From: Solirhodobacter olei
GTDB lineage: Bacteria; Pseudomonadota; Alphaproteobacteria; Rhodobacterales; Rhodobacteraceae
DNA: 64,000 nucleotides
Direction: 5' to 3'
Assembly (NCBI RefSeq): GCF_004010155.1
Contig: NZ_RRYH01000018.1
Location: 91,617-155,616 of the forward strand
This document shows, one piece after another, positions 8,221 to 16,727 of the stretch. Numbering within the stretch: position 1 is the first letter of the stretch; every line of letters starts with the position of its first letter. The position numbers were made by a program, and so were the translations under genes. Under the pieces are notes generated by a model, which did no database searches, had not been told where the DNA came from, and worked only from the letters and a program-made list of their open reading frames with translations.

Positions 8221-8700
8221 ATGCGCCTCGACGCCCGCGACCTGGAGATCCTGCGCGTCCTCGCCCGCGAGGGCCGCATCACCAAGGCCGCGCTTGCCGA
8301 GCGCGTCGGCCTCTCGCCCACCCCCTGCTGGGAACGGCTGAAGAAGCTCGAGGAGGCCGGTATCGTCGAGGGCTACCGCGCCGAGATCGCGCTCAGGAAA
8401 CTCGGGCCACACGTCACCGTCTTCATGGCCGCCGAGCTGGCCGACCACACCGCCGCCCGCTTCCGCCAGTTCGAGGACGAGATCCGCCGCCGCGACGAGA
8501 TCACCGCCTGCTGGGCGCTCGGCGGCGGCTTCGACTACATCCTGCAGATCGTCACCCGCGACATCGACGCCTACCAGCGCCTCGTCGACGAGCTGCTCGA
8601 GGCCCGCATCGGCCTCGCCCGCTATTTCACCTATGTCGTGACGAAGCCGGTAAAGGGCGCAGGCGTCCCGCCGCTGGAGCTGATCGCCGGCCTGACCTGA
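8221..8700 (+). CDS. Lrp/AsnC family transcriptional regulator
   Basis: A 159-residue Lrp-type protein. The N-terminal HTH (about residues 3-60) reads RDLEILRVLAREGRITKAAL, followed by AERVGLSPTPCWERLKKLEE. The C-terminal alpha-beta ligand domain includes VTVFMAAEL and GGGFDYILQIVTRDID. Such regulators accompany many ectoine-catabolism clusters and respond to intermediates such as diaminobutyrate. It lies about 110 bases after eutC on the same strand and may have its own promoter. Together with the GntR protein it gives this island two local regulators. Confidence 0.9.
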   Translation: MRLDARDLEILRVLAREGRITKAALAERVGLSPTPCWERLKKLEEAGIVEGYRAEIALRKLGPHVTVFMAAELADHTAARFRQFEDEIRRRDEITACWALGGGFDYILQIVTRDIDAYQRLVDELLEARIGLARYFTYVVTKPVKGAGVPPLELIAGLT

Positions 8701-8909
8701 TCCCCCAGCGCAGAAGAGGGCCAGCACCCGCCCGCGGGTGGGCGCTGGCACGGCGGGCTGCGCGTGCCCCTTCGGGCGGCGGCGCGGGGCGGCCGCGAAA
8801 CCTCCCCGAAAAAAAATTTACCGATTTTGAAACTCCCGGCGGGACCGCCCCGTATCTCCCCACATGGACCGGGCAGGACGCCCGCCACAAACACGAGAGG
8901 AGATTCAGG

Positions 8910-9458
8910 ATGAAACTTAAGATCCGCGCCCTCGCCGCCGTCTGCGCCCTCGCGCTCGCCGGCCCCGCGCTCGCCAACCCGATGGTCGGCGGTGCGCCGA
9001 TGTACGCGAACAAGAACATCGTCCAGAACGCCGTGAACTCGAAGGACCACACGACGCTGGTCGCCGCGGTGAAGGCCGCGGGCCTCGTCAAGACGCTGGA
9101 GGGCAAGGGCCCGTTCACCGTCTTCGCTCCGACCAACGAGGCCTTCGCGAAGCTGCCGAAGGGCACCGTCGCGACGCTGCTGAAGCCCGAGAACCATGCC
9201 AAGCTGGTGAAGATCCTCACCTGCCACGTGGTCGCCGCCAAGCTCACCGCACAGGATATCGAGCAGACCGCGATGAAATACGGCGGCGCCGTCACCATCA
9301 ACACCGTCGGCGGCTGCAAGCTGACCGCGATGGAGAAGATGGGCCATCTCTACATCAAGGATCAGGCCGGCGACACCGCCGAGGTCACGATCCCCAACGT
9401 GATGCAGTCGAACGGCGTGATCCACGTCATCAACACCGTCCTGCTGCCGGGGTCCTGA
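8910..9458 (+). CDS. secreted fasciclin (FAS1) domain protein
   Basis: A 182-residue exported protein. Residues 1-22 are a Sec signal peptide (…LALAGPALA before NPMVGG). A single FAS1 domain fills the rest, with the H1 box GPFTVFAPTNEAFAKLP and H2 box GVIHVINTVLLP. FAS1 domains mediate adhesion between cells, matrix or symbiotic partners; the exact role in free-living bacteria is unclear. GAGAGGAGA gives a strong ribosome-binding site. The gene is monocistronic, bounded by a 200-base upstream region and a hairpin after the stop. Two cysteines (TCHVV and GGCKL) could form a disulfide. Confidence 0.88.
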   Translation: MKLKIRALAAVCALALAGPALANPMVGGAPMYANKNIVQNAVNSKDHTTLVAAVKAAGLVKTLEGKGPFTVFAPTNEAFAKLPKGTVATLLKPENHAKLVKILTCHVVAAKLTAQDIEQTAMKYGGAVTINTVGGCKLTAMEKMGHLYIKDQAGDTAEVTIPNVMQSNGVIHVINTVLLPGS

Positions 9459-9479
9459 TCGGCACCCGCCAGTACTGCC

Positions 9480-9506
9480 GCCGCGCGGGGGATGCCCTCG
9501 CGCGGC
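9480..9506. terminator. hairpin between convergent genes, possible bidirectional terminator
   Basis: Stem GCCGCGCG/CGCGCGGC extends inward with GGG/CCC. It lies between the end of the FAS1 gene and the convergent ABC ATPase gene. There is no T-tract on either side, so intrinsic termination is uncertain. Confidence 0.45.
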
Positions 9507-9522
9507 GCAACCCGGCTCCGGC

Positions 9523-10584
9523 CTAGCGGATCCGCGCCTCGGTCCTCGCGTCGAAGAGCATCGCCTCCTCCGCCTTCAGGCGCATCCCCACCTTCGATCC
9601 CGGCGCCAGCCGCAGATCATCGCGGTACTCCACCGTCACCCGCTCGCCGGTCGGCCCGTGAAGGTAGAGGTAGGAGACCCCGCCCAGCGCCTCGCTCATG
9701 TCGACGCCATGGGTCGCGCCGTCACGGTCAAGCTCGATATGCTGCGGCCGGATCCCAAGGATCACCTCGGTCCCGTTCGCCGGCAGGTTCACCGGCAGCG
9801 ACAGCCGCGCCCCGCCAAGACCCGGCACCACGACCGCGCCCTCCTCCACCTTCGCGGCCAGGAAGTTCATCGAGGGCGACCCGATGAAGCCCGCCACGAA
9901 GCGGTTGTCGGGATCCCTGTAAAGCTCCAGCGGCGCGCCCACCTGCTCGATCCGCCCCGCGCGCAGCACCACGATCTTGTCGGCCAGCGTCATCGCCTCG
10001 ACCTGGTCATGCGTCACGTAGATCATCGTCGCTCCGATCTCGCGATGAAGCCGCGCGATCTCCACCCGCATCCCCACCCTGAGTTCCGCGTCGAGGTTGG
10101 AGAGCGGCTCGTCGAACAGGAACACCTCCGGCCCGCGCACGATGGCCCGGCCGATGGCGACCCGCTGGCGCTGTCCCCCCGACAGCGCCTTGGGCTTGCG
10201 CTTGAGGTACTCCTCAAGCCGCAGGATCCCCGCCGCCTCGCCGACCTTCTGCGCGATCTCGGCCTTGGGGTGGCCGGTCATCTTCAGACCGAACCCCATG
10301 TTCTCCTCGACCGTCATATGCGGGTAAAGCGCGTAGGTCTGGAACACCATCGCCACCCCCCGTTCGGACGGGTCGACCTGCGTCACGTCGCGGCTGCCGA
10401 TGGCGATCGCGCCGCCCGTGGTCTCCTCCAGCCCCGCGATCATCCGCAGAAGCGTGGACTTGCCGCAACCCGAGGGGCCCACGAAGACGCAGAACTCGCC
10501 GTTCTCCACCTCAAGGTCGACGCCGTGGATCACCTGCGCCTGGCCGTATTTCTTCACCACACCGTTCAGCTTTACGCCGGACAT
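9523..10584 (-). CDS. sugar ABC transporter ATP-binding protein (UgpC/MsmK class)
   Basis: A 353-residue carbohydrate-type ABC ATPase. Walker [10 protein letters not shown] (36-44), Q-loop [14 protein letters not shown], signature LSGGQRQR, Walker [14 protein letters not shown] and H-loop [11 protein letters not shown] occur in order, followed by a ~120-residue C-terminal OB/TOBE regulatory domain starting after [10 protein letters not shown]. It is the only ATPase near the divergent sugar operon, whose permeases lack one, so it very likely energises that transporter. Its ATG overlaps the IclR stop (TGATG); a GTG one codon upstream is an alternative start. Confidence 0.9.
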   Translation of the reverse strand: MSGVKLNGVVKKYGQAQVIHGVDLEVENGEFCVFVGPSGCGKSTLLRMIAGLEETTGGAIAIGSRDVTQVDPSERGVAMVFQTYALYPHMTVEENMGFGLKMTGHPKAEIAQKVGEAAGILRLEEYLKRKPKALSGGQRQRVAIGRAIVRGPEVFLFDEPLSNLDAELRVGMRVEIARLHREIGATMIYVTHDQVEAMTLADKIVVLRAGRIEQVGAPLELYRDPDNRFVAGFIGSPSMNFLAAKVEEGAVVVPGLGGARLSLPVNLPANGTEVILGIRPQHIELDRDGATHGVDMSEALGGVSYLYLHGPTGERVTVEYRDDLRLAPGSKVGMRLKAEEAMLFDARTEARIR

Positions 10585-11396
10585 CACCGACCTCCCCTTT
10601 TGTCCTGTTCCGGAAAGCGCCAGCTCTCCGCATCCGCGGCGATCGCCGCGGCCGTCTGAAGGATCCCCGGCGCAAGCGCCTCCAGCGCCGGTATGTTCAT
10701 CCGCTCGGTCGTCGAGGTCACCGAGAGCGCCCCAAGCACCCGGCCCGCCCGGGTCAGGATCGGCGCGGCAAGGCAGATGATCCCCGGCTCGTGCTCTTCG
10801 TCGTCGAAGGCGTAGCCACGGGCGCGGATCCGCGCGAGATCGGCCTTCAGCGCCTTGGCCGAGGTCAGCGTGTGATCGGTGAAACGGTGGAAGGACTGGC
10901 GCGCCAGCGCATCCTCTAGCGGGCCCGGCTCGAGGAAGGCCAGCATCGCCTTACCGACCCCGGTGCAATGGGCCGGGCCGATCTTGCCGGCCTGGCTGAA
11001 CATCTCCACCGGCTGGCGGGCGTTGCGCTTGTCGACATAAAGCACCTGGCCGTTGTCGAGCTGGGCAAGGTGGACCGTCTCGCCCACCTGCGCGGCCAGC
11101 CGGTCGACATGCGGCCGCGCGATCGGGGCCAGCGAGCTTTGCCGCCAGGCCGAATGCGCCAGCCGCACCAGCCGCATCCCGGGCGCATAGCTCTGCCGGT
11201 CGGGATCGTAGGAGAGCATCCCCTGGCTGGTCAGCGTCTGCAGCAGCCGAAACAGCGTGGCCTTCGGAAACCGCTCGGCAGCCAGCAATTCGCTGAACCG
11301 CACGGGGCGCTCGAAATCGGCAACCATGTCAAGGACTTCCAAAGCCTTGCCAACCGTACCGTCGGCCCGCTGCGGCGCTGGATCCTCTGCGTTCAT
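10584..11396 (-). CDS. IclR family transcriptional regulator
   Basis: A 270-residue IclR protein. The N-terminal winged helix (about 12-75) includes [20 protein letters not shown], and the C-terminal effector domain contains [16 protein letters not shown] and the [20 protein letters not shown] block typical of IclR. The start is set at the ATG preceded by GGGGAGGATGAG; the frame continues upstream but without family similarity. It is transcribed divergently from the sugar operon and coupled to the ATPase gene. It is the likely repressor or activator of both arms, responding to a galactoside or galactonate-type metabolite (inference). Confidence 0.92.
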   Translation of the reverse strand: MNAEDPAPQRADGTVGKALEVLDMVADFERPVRFSELLAAERFPKATLFRLLQTLTSQGMLSYDPDRQSYAPGMRLVRLAHSAWRQSSLAPIARPHVDRLAAQVGETVHLAQLDNGQVLYVDKRNARQPVEMFSQAGKIGPAHCTGVGKAMLAFLEPGPLEDALARQSFHRFTDHTLTSAKALKADLARIRARGYAFDDEEHEPGIICLAAPILTRAGRVLGALSVTSTTERMNIPALEALAPGILQTAAAIAADAESWRFPEQDKRGGR

Positions 11397-11442
11397 CTCA
11401 TCCTCCCCGGCCCCGGGCCGCATCGGGCCGCCCTCAAGGCTG

Positions 11443-11471
11443 TTGACAGCATAGCCGAGCGGCGGCATAGT
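11443..11471 (+). promoter_or_regulatory. sigma70-type promoter of the alpha-galactoside operon
   Basis: TTGACA (11443-11448) and CATAGT (11466-11471) are separated by 17 bases, the best consensus-like promoter in the window. It points into the sugar-binding protein gene, and the large inverted repeat begins directly after the -10 box. Confidence 0.7.
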
Positions 11472-11506
11472 TTTCAATAAGTAAAACCGAGTTTCATTTA
11501 TTGGAA
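11472..11506. promoter_or_regulatory. candidate IclR operator (16-bp arms, 3-bp spacer)
   Basis: Two 16-base arms, TTTCAATAAGTAAAAC and GTTTCATTTATTGGAA, are inverted with 13 of 16 positions matching and a CGA spacer. The AT-rich GTTTC/GAAAC content resembles sites bound by IclR proteins. The repeat covers the predicted transcription start and ends seven bases before the ribosome-binding site AGGGAGGA. Confidence 0.65.
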
Positions 11507-11524
11507 CCAACCAGGGAGGAAACC

Positions 11525-12766
11525 ATGGTCCAATATTCCCGCCGCGGCATCGCGGCACTTGCGGTTGCCGCGGCGCTCGTCGCCTCGACGGCCGCCGCCG
11601 ATACGCTGAGGATCTTCACCGACACCTCGGACCCGGCGCCCAAGAAGGCGTTCCAGACGCTGATCAACGACTTCGAGAAGGCGAACCCGGACGTTAAGGT
11701 GAAATGGACGGTGTTCGACCACGAGGGCTACAAGACCTCGATCCGGAACTTCCTGTCGGCCGACGCGCCGGACCTGGCGAACTGGTACGCCGGCAACCGC
11801 ATGGCGCCCTTCGTCAAGGCGGGGCAGTTCCTCGACGTCTCGGACGTGTGGAAGAAGAACGGGCTGGACAAGACGCTGGCCTCCGCCCTGCCCTCGATGA
11901 CCATCGACGGCAAGCAGTGGGGCGTTCCCTACACGTATTACCAGTGGGGGATGTACTACAACAAGGACGTCTTCAAGAAGTTCGGCGTCTCGGTTCCCAC
12001 GACCTGGGATCAGTTCATTTCCGACTGCGCCAAGTTCAAGGCGGGCGGCGTTGACTGCACGACCACCGGCACCAAGGCGCTCTGGCCCTCGGCCGGCTGG
12101 TTCGACTACATGGACCTGCGCACCAACGGCTACCAGTTCCACATGGATCTCACCTCCGGCAAGGTGAAGTGGACCGACCCGCGCGTGAAGAAGGTCTTCA
12201 CCGAATGGGCCAAGCTGATCAAGCCGGGCTACGTGACCGCCAACGCCGCCGCGCTCGACTGGCAGGATGCTGCGCCGCTCCTGGTGCAGGGCAAGGCCGC
12301 GACCTACCTGATGGGCAACTTCGCGGTGGCCACCTTCAAGCAGGGCGGCATGAAGGAATCCAACCTCGGCTTCTTCCCCTTCCCGCAGGTCACCCCCGGC
12401 GTGCCGCGGGCCGAGGACGCCCCGACCGACACGATGCACATCCCGGCCAAGGCCAAGAACGTGAAGGACGCCAAGCGCTTCCTCGCCTTCCTTGCCTCCG
12501 CGCCCGAGCAGACCAAGATCAACGACATCCTCGGTCAGCTGCCGGTCAACAACCAGTCCACCGTGGGCAACGACCCGTTCCTGCAGCAGGGCTTCAAGAT
12601 GCTGTCGACGGCCCACGGCCTGGCGCAGTTCTTCGACCGTGACGCCCCGGCGGAGATGGCGAAGATCGGCATGGAGGGCTTCCAGGAATTCATGGCCCAC
12701 CCGGACCGGGTGGACGCGATCCTGAAGCGCCTCGAGTCCGCGCGCGAGCGCATCTACAAGAACTGA
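11525..12766 (+). CDS. sugar ABC transporter substrate-binding protein (alpha-galactoside type)
   Basis: A 413-residue extracellular solute-binding protein of family 1 (MalE-like). The first ~26 residues (MVQYSRRGIAALAVAAALVA… ending AAA) are a signal peptide. The mature part starts DTLRIFTDTSDPAPKK and contains WKKNGLD and YYQWGMYYNKDVF, a block typical of oligosaccharide binders. AGGGAGGA precedes the ATG. Enzymes encoded downstream suggest raffinose, melibiose or another galactoside as ligand. The C-terminus (RLESARERIYKN) is intact. Confidence 0.88.
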   Translation: MVQYSRRGIAALAVAAALVASTAAADTLRIFTDTSDPAPKKAFQTLINDFEKANPDVKVKWTVFDHEGYKTSIRNFLSADAPDLANWYAGNRMAPFVKAGQFLDVSDVWKKNGLDKTLASALPSMTIDGKQWGVPYTYYQWGMYYNKDVFKKFGVSVPTTWDQFISDCAKFKAGGVDCTTTGTKALWPSAGWFDYMDLRTNGYQFHMDLTSGKVKWTDPRVKKVFTEWAKLIKPGYVTANAAALDWQDAAPLLVQGKAATYLMGNFAVATFKQGGMKESNLGFFPFPQVTPGVPRAEDAPTDTMHIPAKAKNVKDAKRFLAFLASAPEQTKINDILGQLPVNNQSTVGNDPFLQQGFKMLSTAHGLAQFFDRDAPAEMAKIGMEGFQEFMAHPDRVDAILKRLESARERIYKN

Positions 12767-12786
12767 CGCGGCTCTGACGCGTCCCT

Positions 12787-12820
12787 CCCTCCGCCCCGGC
12801 AACGCGCCCGGGGCGGAGGG
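12787..12820 (+). promoter_or_regulatory. intercistronic mRNA hairpin after the sugar-binding protein gene
   Basis: A perfect 13-bp stem (CCCTCCGCCCCGG pairing with CCGGGGCGGAGGG) with an 8-base loop lies between the binding-protein gene and the first permease. It lacks a T-tract. Such hairpins typically protect the upstream message from 3' exonucleases or attenuate read-through, giving more binding protein than permease. Confidence 0.65.
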
Positions 12821-12848
12821 CCCCAGACCGACAGCGGGAGGAACGACC

Positions 12849-13772
12849 ATGACCCCGGCGCTCGCCGACGCGAGGGAGCCGTCCCGGCGCAGCTACTGGC
12901 GCCGGAACCAGAGACGCCTCGCCCCCGCTCTCTTCATCGCCCCGGGCGGGCTGATGTTCCTGATCTACGTCGTGATCCCGATCTTCCGGTCGATCTCGAT
13001 CTCGTTCTACCACTGGGACGGGCTTGGCGCGATGAAATGGGCAGGCTTCGGCAATTACGCCGAGCTCTGGTCCGATCCGGCCTTCGTCGTCTCGCTGGAA
13101 AACAACCTGATCTGGCTGGTGCTCTACATGTTCGCGGTGCCTGCCGGGCTCTTCATCGCGATCTTCCTGAACCAGACCGTGCGCGGCATCCGGATCTACA
13201 AGTCGCTGTTCTTCTTCCCCTTCGTGATCTCGCAGGTGGTGGTCGGGCTGATCTTCTCCTGGTTCTACGCGCCCGATTTCGGCCTGCTCTTCAAGCTGAC
13301 GAAGATGCTCACCGGCCACGGCATCGCGGTACTCGCAAGCGAGACCTACGCCACCTACGGCATCATCGCCGCCGGCCTCTGGCCGCAGATCGCCTATTGC
13401 ATGATCCTGTATCTCACCGGCCTCAACAACGTCGCCCCCGACCAGATCGAGGCCGCACGCCTCGACGGGGCCAAGGGCTGGCGGATGCTCTGGTATGTCG
13501 TCATTCCGCAGCTGCGGCCAGCGACCTTCATCGCCGTCGTCGTCACCGTGATCGGCGCGCTGCGCTCCTTCGACCTGGTGTCGATCATGACCCAGGGCGG
13601 CCCCTACGGCGCGACGCGGGTGCTCTCCTACTACATGTACGAGGAGGCACTATCCGAATACGGCTACCGCATGGGCTATGGCGCCGCCATCGCCGTGGTG
13701 CTGTTCCTCATCATGATGGTCTTCATCTCCGGCTTCATCTGGAAGATGTACCGCGACGAGACGGAGCGCTGA
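12849..13772 (+). CDS. sugar ABC transporter permease (MalF/UgpA class)
   Basis: A 307-residue permease with six predicted membrane helices. The EAA loop near residue 200 reads QIEAARLDGAKGWRMLWYVV, followed by IPQLRP, the docking site for the ATPase. FLIYVVIPIFRSISISFYHW near the N-terminus is typical of MalF-like subunits. GGGAGGAACGACC precedes the ATG. It is the first permease gene of the galactoside operon and lies three bases ahead of the second. Confidence 0.9.
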   Translation: MTPALADAREPSRRSYWRRNQRRLAPALFIAPGGLMFLIYVVIPIFRSISISFYHWDGLGAMKWAGFGNYAELWSDPAFVVSLENNLIWLVLYMFAVPAGLFIAIFLNQTVRGIRIYKSLFFFPFVISQVVVGLIFSWFYAPDFGLLFKLTKMLTGHGIAVLASETYATYGIIAAGLWPQIAYCMILYLTGLNNVAPDQIEAARLDGAKGWRMLWYVVIPQLRPATFIAVVVTVIGALRSFDLVSIMTQGGPYGATRVLSYYMYEEALSEYGYRMGYGAAIAVVLFLIMMVFISGFIWKMYRDETER

Positions 13773-13775
13773 GCC

Positions 13776-14621
13776 ATGTTCCCCCGCCCCATCCAGCAAA
13801 CCCGAGTCACCACCCAGATCGCCTACAGGATCGCGCTGCCCGTAGCGCTGATCATCTGGCTTCTGCCGCTTCTCGGCGTGGCGATGACCTCGCTGAAACC
13901 CGCCTCCGACCTTGCCAAGGGCAATTACTTCGGCTGGCCCTCGCACCTCGCCTTCGTCAACTACGCCGACGTGTTCCGCAACTCGCCGATCGCGCAATAC
14001 ATCCTGAACAGCTTCAAGGTGACGATCCCGACGGTGATCGGCGCGGTGGCGCTGTCCTGCATGACCGGCTTCGCGCTCGCGGTCTACCGCTTCCGGCTGA
14101 ACCTGGTGATCTTCTTCATCTTCGTGGCGGGCAATTTCGTGCCCTTCCAGATCCTGATGGTGCCGGTGCGCGACCTCACGCTGCAGCTCGGCCTCTATAA
14201 CACCATCACCGGGCTCGCGCTCTTCCACATCTCCTTCCAGACCGGCTTCTGCACCCTCTTCATGCGCAACTTCATCCGCGCGCTGCCCAGCGAGCTGATC
14301 GAGGCCGCGCGGGTCGAGGGCGTCAGCGAGGTCAAGATCTTCTGGTACATCGTGCTGCCCCTCATGCGCCCGGCCATCGCGGCGCTGAGCGTCCTGGTCT
14401 TCACCTTCATCTGGAACGACTATTTCTGGGCCACGGTGCTGACCAACGGCTCGTCAACCCAGCCGGTCACGGCGGGCCTTTATTCGCTGAACGGCCAATG
14501 GGTCGCGCAATGGCAGCTGGTCTCCGCCGGCTCCCTCGTCGCAGCCCTGCCGCCGGTCCTGATGTTCTTTGCCATGCAGCGCCACTTCATCGCCGGCCTG
14601 ACGCTGGGAGCCGTGAAGTGA
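13776..14621 (+). CDS. sugar ABC transporter permease (MalG/UgpE class)
   Basis: A 281-residue second permease. It has the MalG-like start (ALIIWLLPLLGVAMTSLKPA), the EAA loop ELIEAARVEGVSEVKIFWYI followed by VLPLMRPA, and a C-terminus rich in hydrophobic residues ending FIAGLTLGAVK, typical of this subunit. Its stop overlaps the GTG start of the alpha-galactosidase gene (GTGA), so transporter and hydrolase are translationally coupled. No ATPase gene follows in this operon; the divergent MsmK-type gene probably supplies it. Confidence 0.9.
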   Translation: MFPRPIQQTRVTTQIAYRIALPVALIIWLLPLLGVAMTSLKPASDLAKGNYFGWPSHLAFVNYADVFRNSPIAQYILNSFKVTIPTVIGAVALSCMTGFALAVYRFRLNLVIFFIFVAGNFVPFQILMVPVRDLTLQLGLYNTITGLALFHISFQTGFCTLFMRNFIRALPSELIEAARVEGVSEVKIFWYIVLPLMRPAIAALSVLVFTFIWNDYFWATVLTNGSSTQPVTAGLYSLNGQWVAQWQLVSAGSLVAALPPVLMFFAMQRHFIAGLTLGAVK

Positions 14622-16687
14622 CCAAGACCTGGCGCCTCGACGCCGGCCTCCAGACCCTCGTCCTCGCCAGTGCCGGGGGCCTGCCAGAGGCCGTCTACTG
14701 GGGCGCGCGCCTGCCCGCGGGCGAAGACCTCGCCACGCTGGCCACGCTCTCCCGGGGCGACGTGACCGGCGGCATGCTCGACACCAACGCGCCCCTGTCG
14801 CTGACGCCAGAGCCCCGCGCCGCCTTCCCCGGCCAGCCCGGCCTGTCGCTGGCCGAGGCCGACGGCACGCCGCTGGCCCCGCGCTTCACCTTCGAAGGCG
14901 TCGAGGCCACGCCCACCACGCTCCGCCTCACCTCCACCGCCGAGGGCCTGCGCCTGATCCACGAGATCGAGGCCCTCGCCTGCGGCCAGTTCGCGCTCAC
15001 GACCCGGCTGGAGGCCTCCCGCCCCCTCCGCCTCGCCTGGCTCGCTGCCCCGGTCCTGCCGGGGCCGCAACAGGGCCGCGAGATCGTAGAGCCCTCGGGC
15101 CGCTGGATCGGAGAGTTCCAGCTCCACGCCACGCCCTGGTCGCCCGGCGCGCGCCTGCGCGACGCCCGCCAGGGCCGCTCGGGGCAGGAACACCCGCCCT
15201 ACCTCCTGCTGCCCGCCGCGGGCGCGACCAATACGGCCGGCGAGGTCCACGCCCTCAGCTACGGCTGGTCCGGCGGCCACCGGATGGTGGCCGAGGAGCT
15301 TGCCGACGGCCGCCGCCAGATCCAGTTCGGCCACGCCTGGGGGGCAGAGACCGCCCCCGCCACGCGCTTCGAGACGGCCCCCCTCTACGCCGCCTATTCG
15401 GCCGAAGGCTTCAACGGCATCGCCGAGGCGAACCAGGCCCTGATCCGCGCCCTCGTCCGCTTCCCCGATCCCGACCGCCCGCGCCCGGTGCATTACAACT
15501 GCTGGGAGGCGGTCTATTTCAAACACGCCCTCGGGCCCCTCTCCGAGATCGCCACCCGCGCGGCGGCGATCGGGGCGGAGCGCTTCGTGCTCGACGACGG
15601 CTGGTTCGGTCGCCGCGACGACGACACCACCAGCCTCGGCGACTGGACGGTGGACCGGCGCAAATGGCCCGAGGGGCTGCACCCGCTGATCGCCCATGTC
15701 CACAGCCTCGGCATGACCTTCGGCCTCTGGGTCGAGCCCGAGATGGTGAACCCGGAAAGCGATCTCTTCCGCGCCCACCCCGACTGGGCGCTCGGCCCCG
15801 CCGACCAGACCCTCGGCCGCCACCAGATGGTGCTCGACCTCTCCCGCGCCGAGGTCCGCGACCATCTGTTCGAGGTACTCTCGGCCATCCTCGCCGAATA
15901 CCAGATCGACTACCTGAAATGGGACCACAACCGCCTGCTGCCGGTGACCGAGGCCGCCCAGACCCGCGGCATCTACGCCCTGCTCGACCGGCTGCGCGAG
16001 GCCTTCCCGCAGGTGGAGATCGAAAGCTGCGCCTCCGGCGGTGGCCGGATCGACCCCGGCATCCTCGCCCGCACCCACCGCGTCTGGCTGTCGGACAGCA
16101 ATGACGCCATCGAACGGCTCAGGATCCAGCATGACGCGGCGCTCTTCCTGCCGCCCGAGGTCACCGGCAGCCATGTCGGTCCGCGCCATTGCCACACCTC
16201 CGGCCGCGAGCTTCCGATGTCCTTTCGCGCCCGCGTGGCGGCCCAGCGGCACATGGGCTTCGAAATGGACCTGCGCGAGCTGACCGAGGACGAGGCCGCA
16301 ACCCTCACCGCCGTCACCGCCTGGTGGAAGGCGGGCCGCGACTGGCGCCTGTCCGGCCGCATCCTGCGGCTCGACACCCCCGACCCGAGCGTGACGGCAG
16401 AGATCCAGATCGCCCGGGACGGCAGCCGCTTCAGCCTCTTCGCCGGCCATTTCGCGACCAGCGCGCAGATCCTGCCGCGCCCGCTCCGCCTGACCGGCCT
16501 CGACCCCGATGCCCGCTATCGGGTGACACTCCTGAACCCCGAGGACGCCTCCCCCCGCAGCCGCGGCGAGGTGGCGCTGAAACGGGGGCCGGTGGTGCTG
16601 TCCGGCCGGGCACTGATGCAGGCGGGGCTGACGCTCCCCTGCGCCGACCCCGCCACGCTCTGGGTGCTGGACGGCGAGCGGCTCTAG
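14618..16687 (+). CDS. alpha-galactosidase, glycoside hydrolase family 36
   Basis: A 689-residue cytoplasmic enzyme releasing terminal alpha-galactose from melibiose, raffinose or related sugars. The GH36 core shows LDDGWFGRRDDD, GLWVEPEMVN, the nucleophile Asp436 in YLKWDHNR, ESCASGGGR, and the acid/base Asp493 in LSDSNDAIERL. An N-terminal beta-supersandwich and a C-terminal beta-domain flank it, as usual for ~700-residue bacterial members. There is no signal peptide, so it acts on imported sugar. The GTG start overlaps the permease stop; upstream in-frame starts would intrude deeply into the permease gene. Confidence 0.92.
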   Translation: MTKTWRLDAGLQTLVLASAGGLPEAVYWGARLPAGEDLATLATLSRGDVTGGMLDTNAPLSLTPEPRAAFPGQPGLSLAEADGTPLAPRFTFEGVEATPTTLRLTSTAEGLRLIHEIEALACGQFALTTRLEASRPLRLAWLAAPVLPGPQQGREIVEPSGRWIGEFQLHATPWSPGARLRDARQGRSGQEHPPYLLLPAAGATNTAGEVHALSYGWSGGHRMVAEELADGRRQIQFGHAWGAETAPATRFETAPLYAAYSAEGFNGIAEANQALIRALVRFPDPDRPRPVHYNCWEAVYFKHALGPLSEIATRAAAIGAERFVLDDGWFGRRDDDTTSLGDWTVDRRKWPEGLHPLIAHVHSLGMTFGLWVEPEMVNPESDLFRAHPDWALGPADQTLGRHQMVLDLSRAEVRDHLFEVLSAILAEYQIDYLKWDHNRLLPVTEAAQTRGIYALLDRLREAFPQVEIESCASGGGRIDPGILARTHRVWLSDSNDAIERLRIQHDAALFLPPEVTGSHVGPRHCHTSGRELPMSFRARVAAQRHMGFEMDLRELTEDEAATLTAVTAWWKAGRDWRLSGRILRLDTPDPSVTAEIQIARDGSRFSLFAGHFATSAQILPRPLRLTGLDPDARYRVTLLNPEDASPRSRGEVALKRGPVVLSGRALMQAGLTLPCADPATLWVLDGERL

Positions 16688-16727
16688 ACCCTGCCAACCC
16701 CGGCTCAACGAACCCATAGAGGACAAG

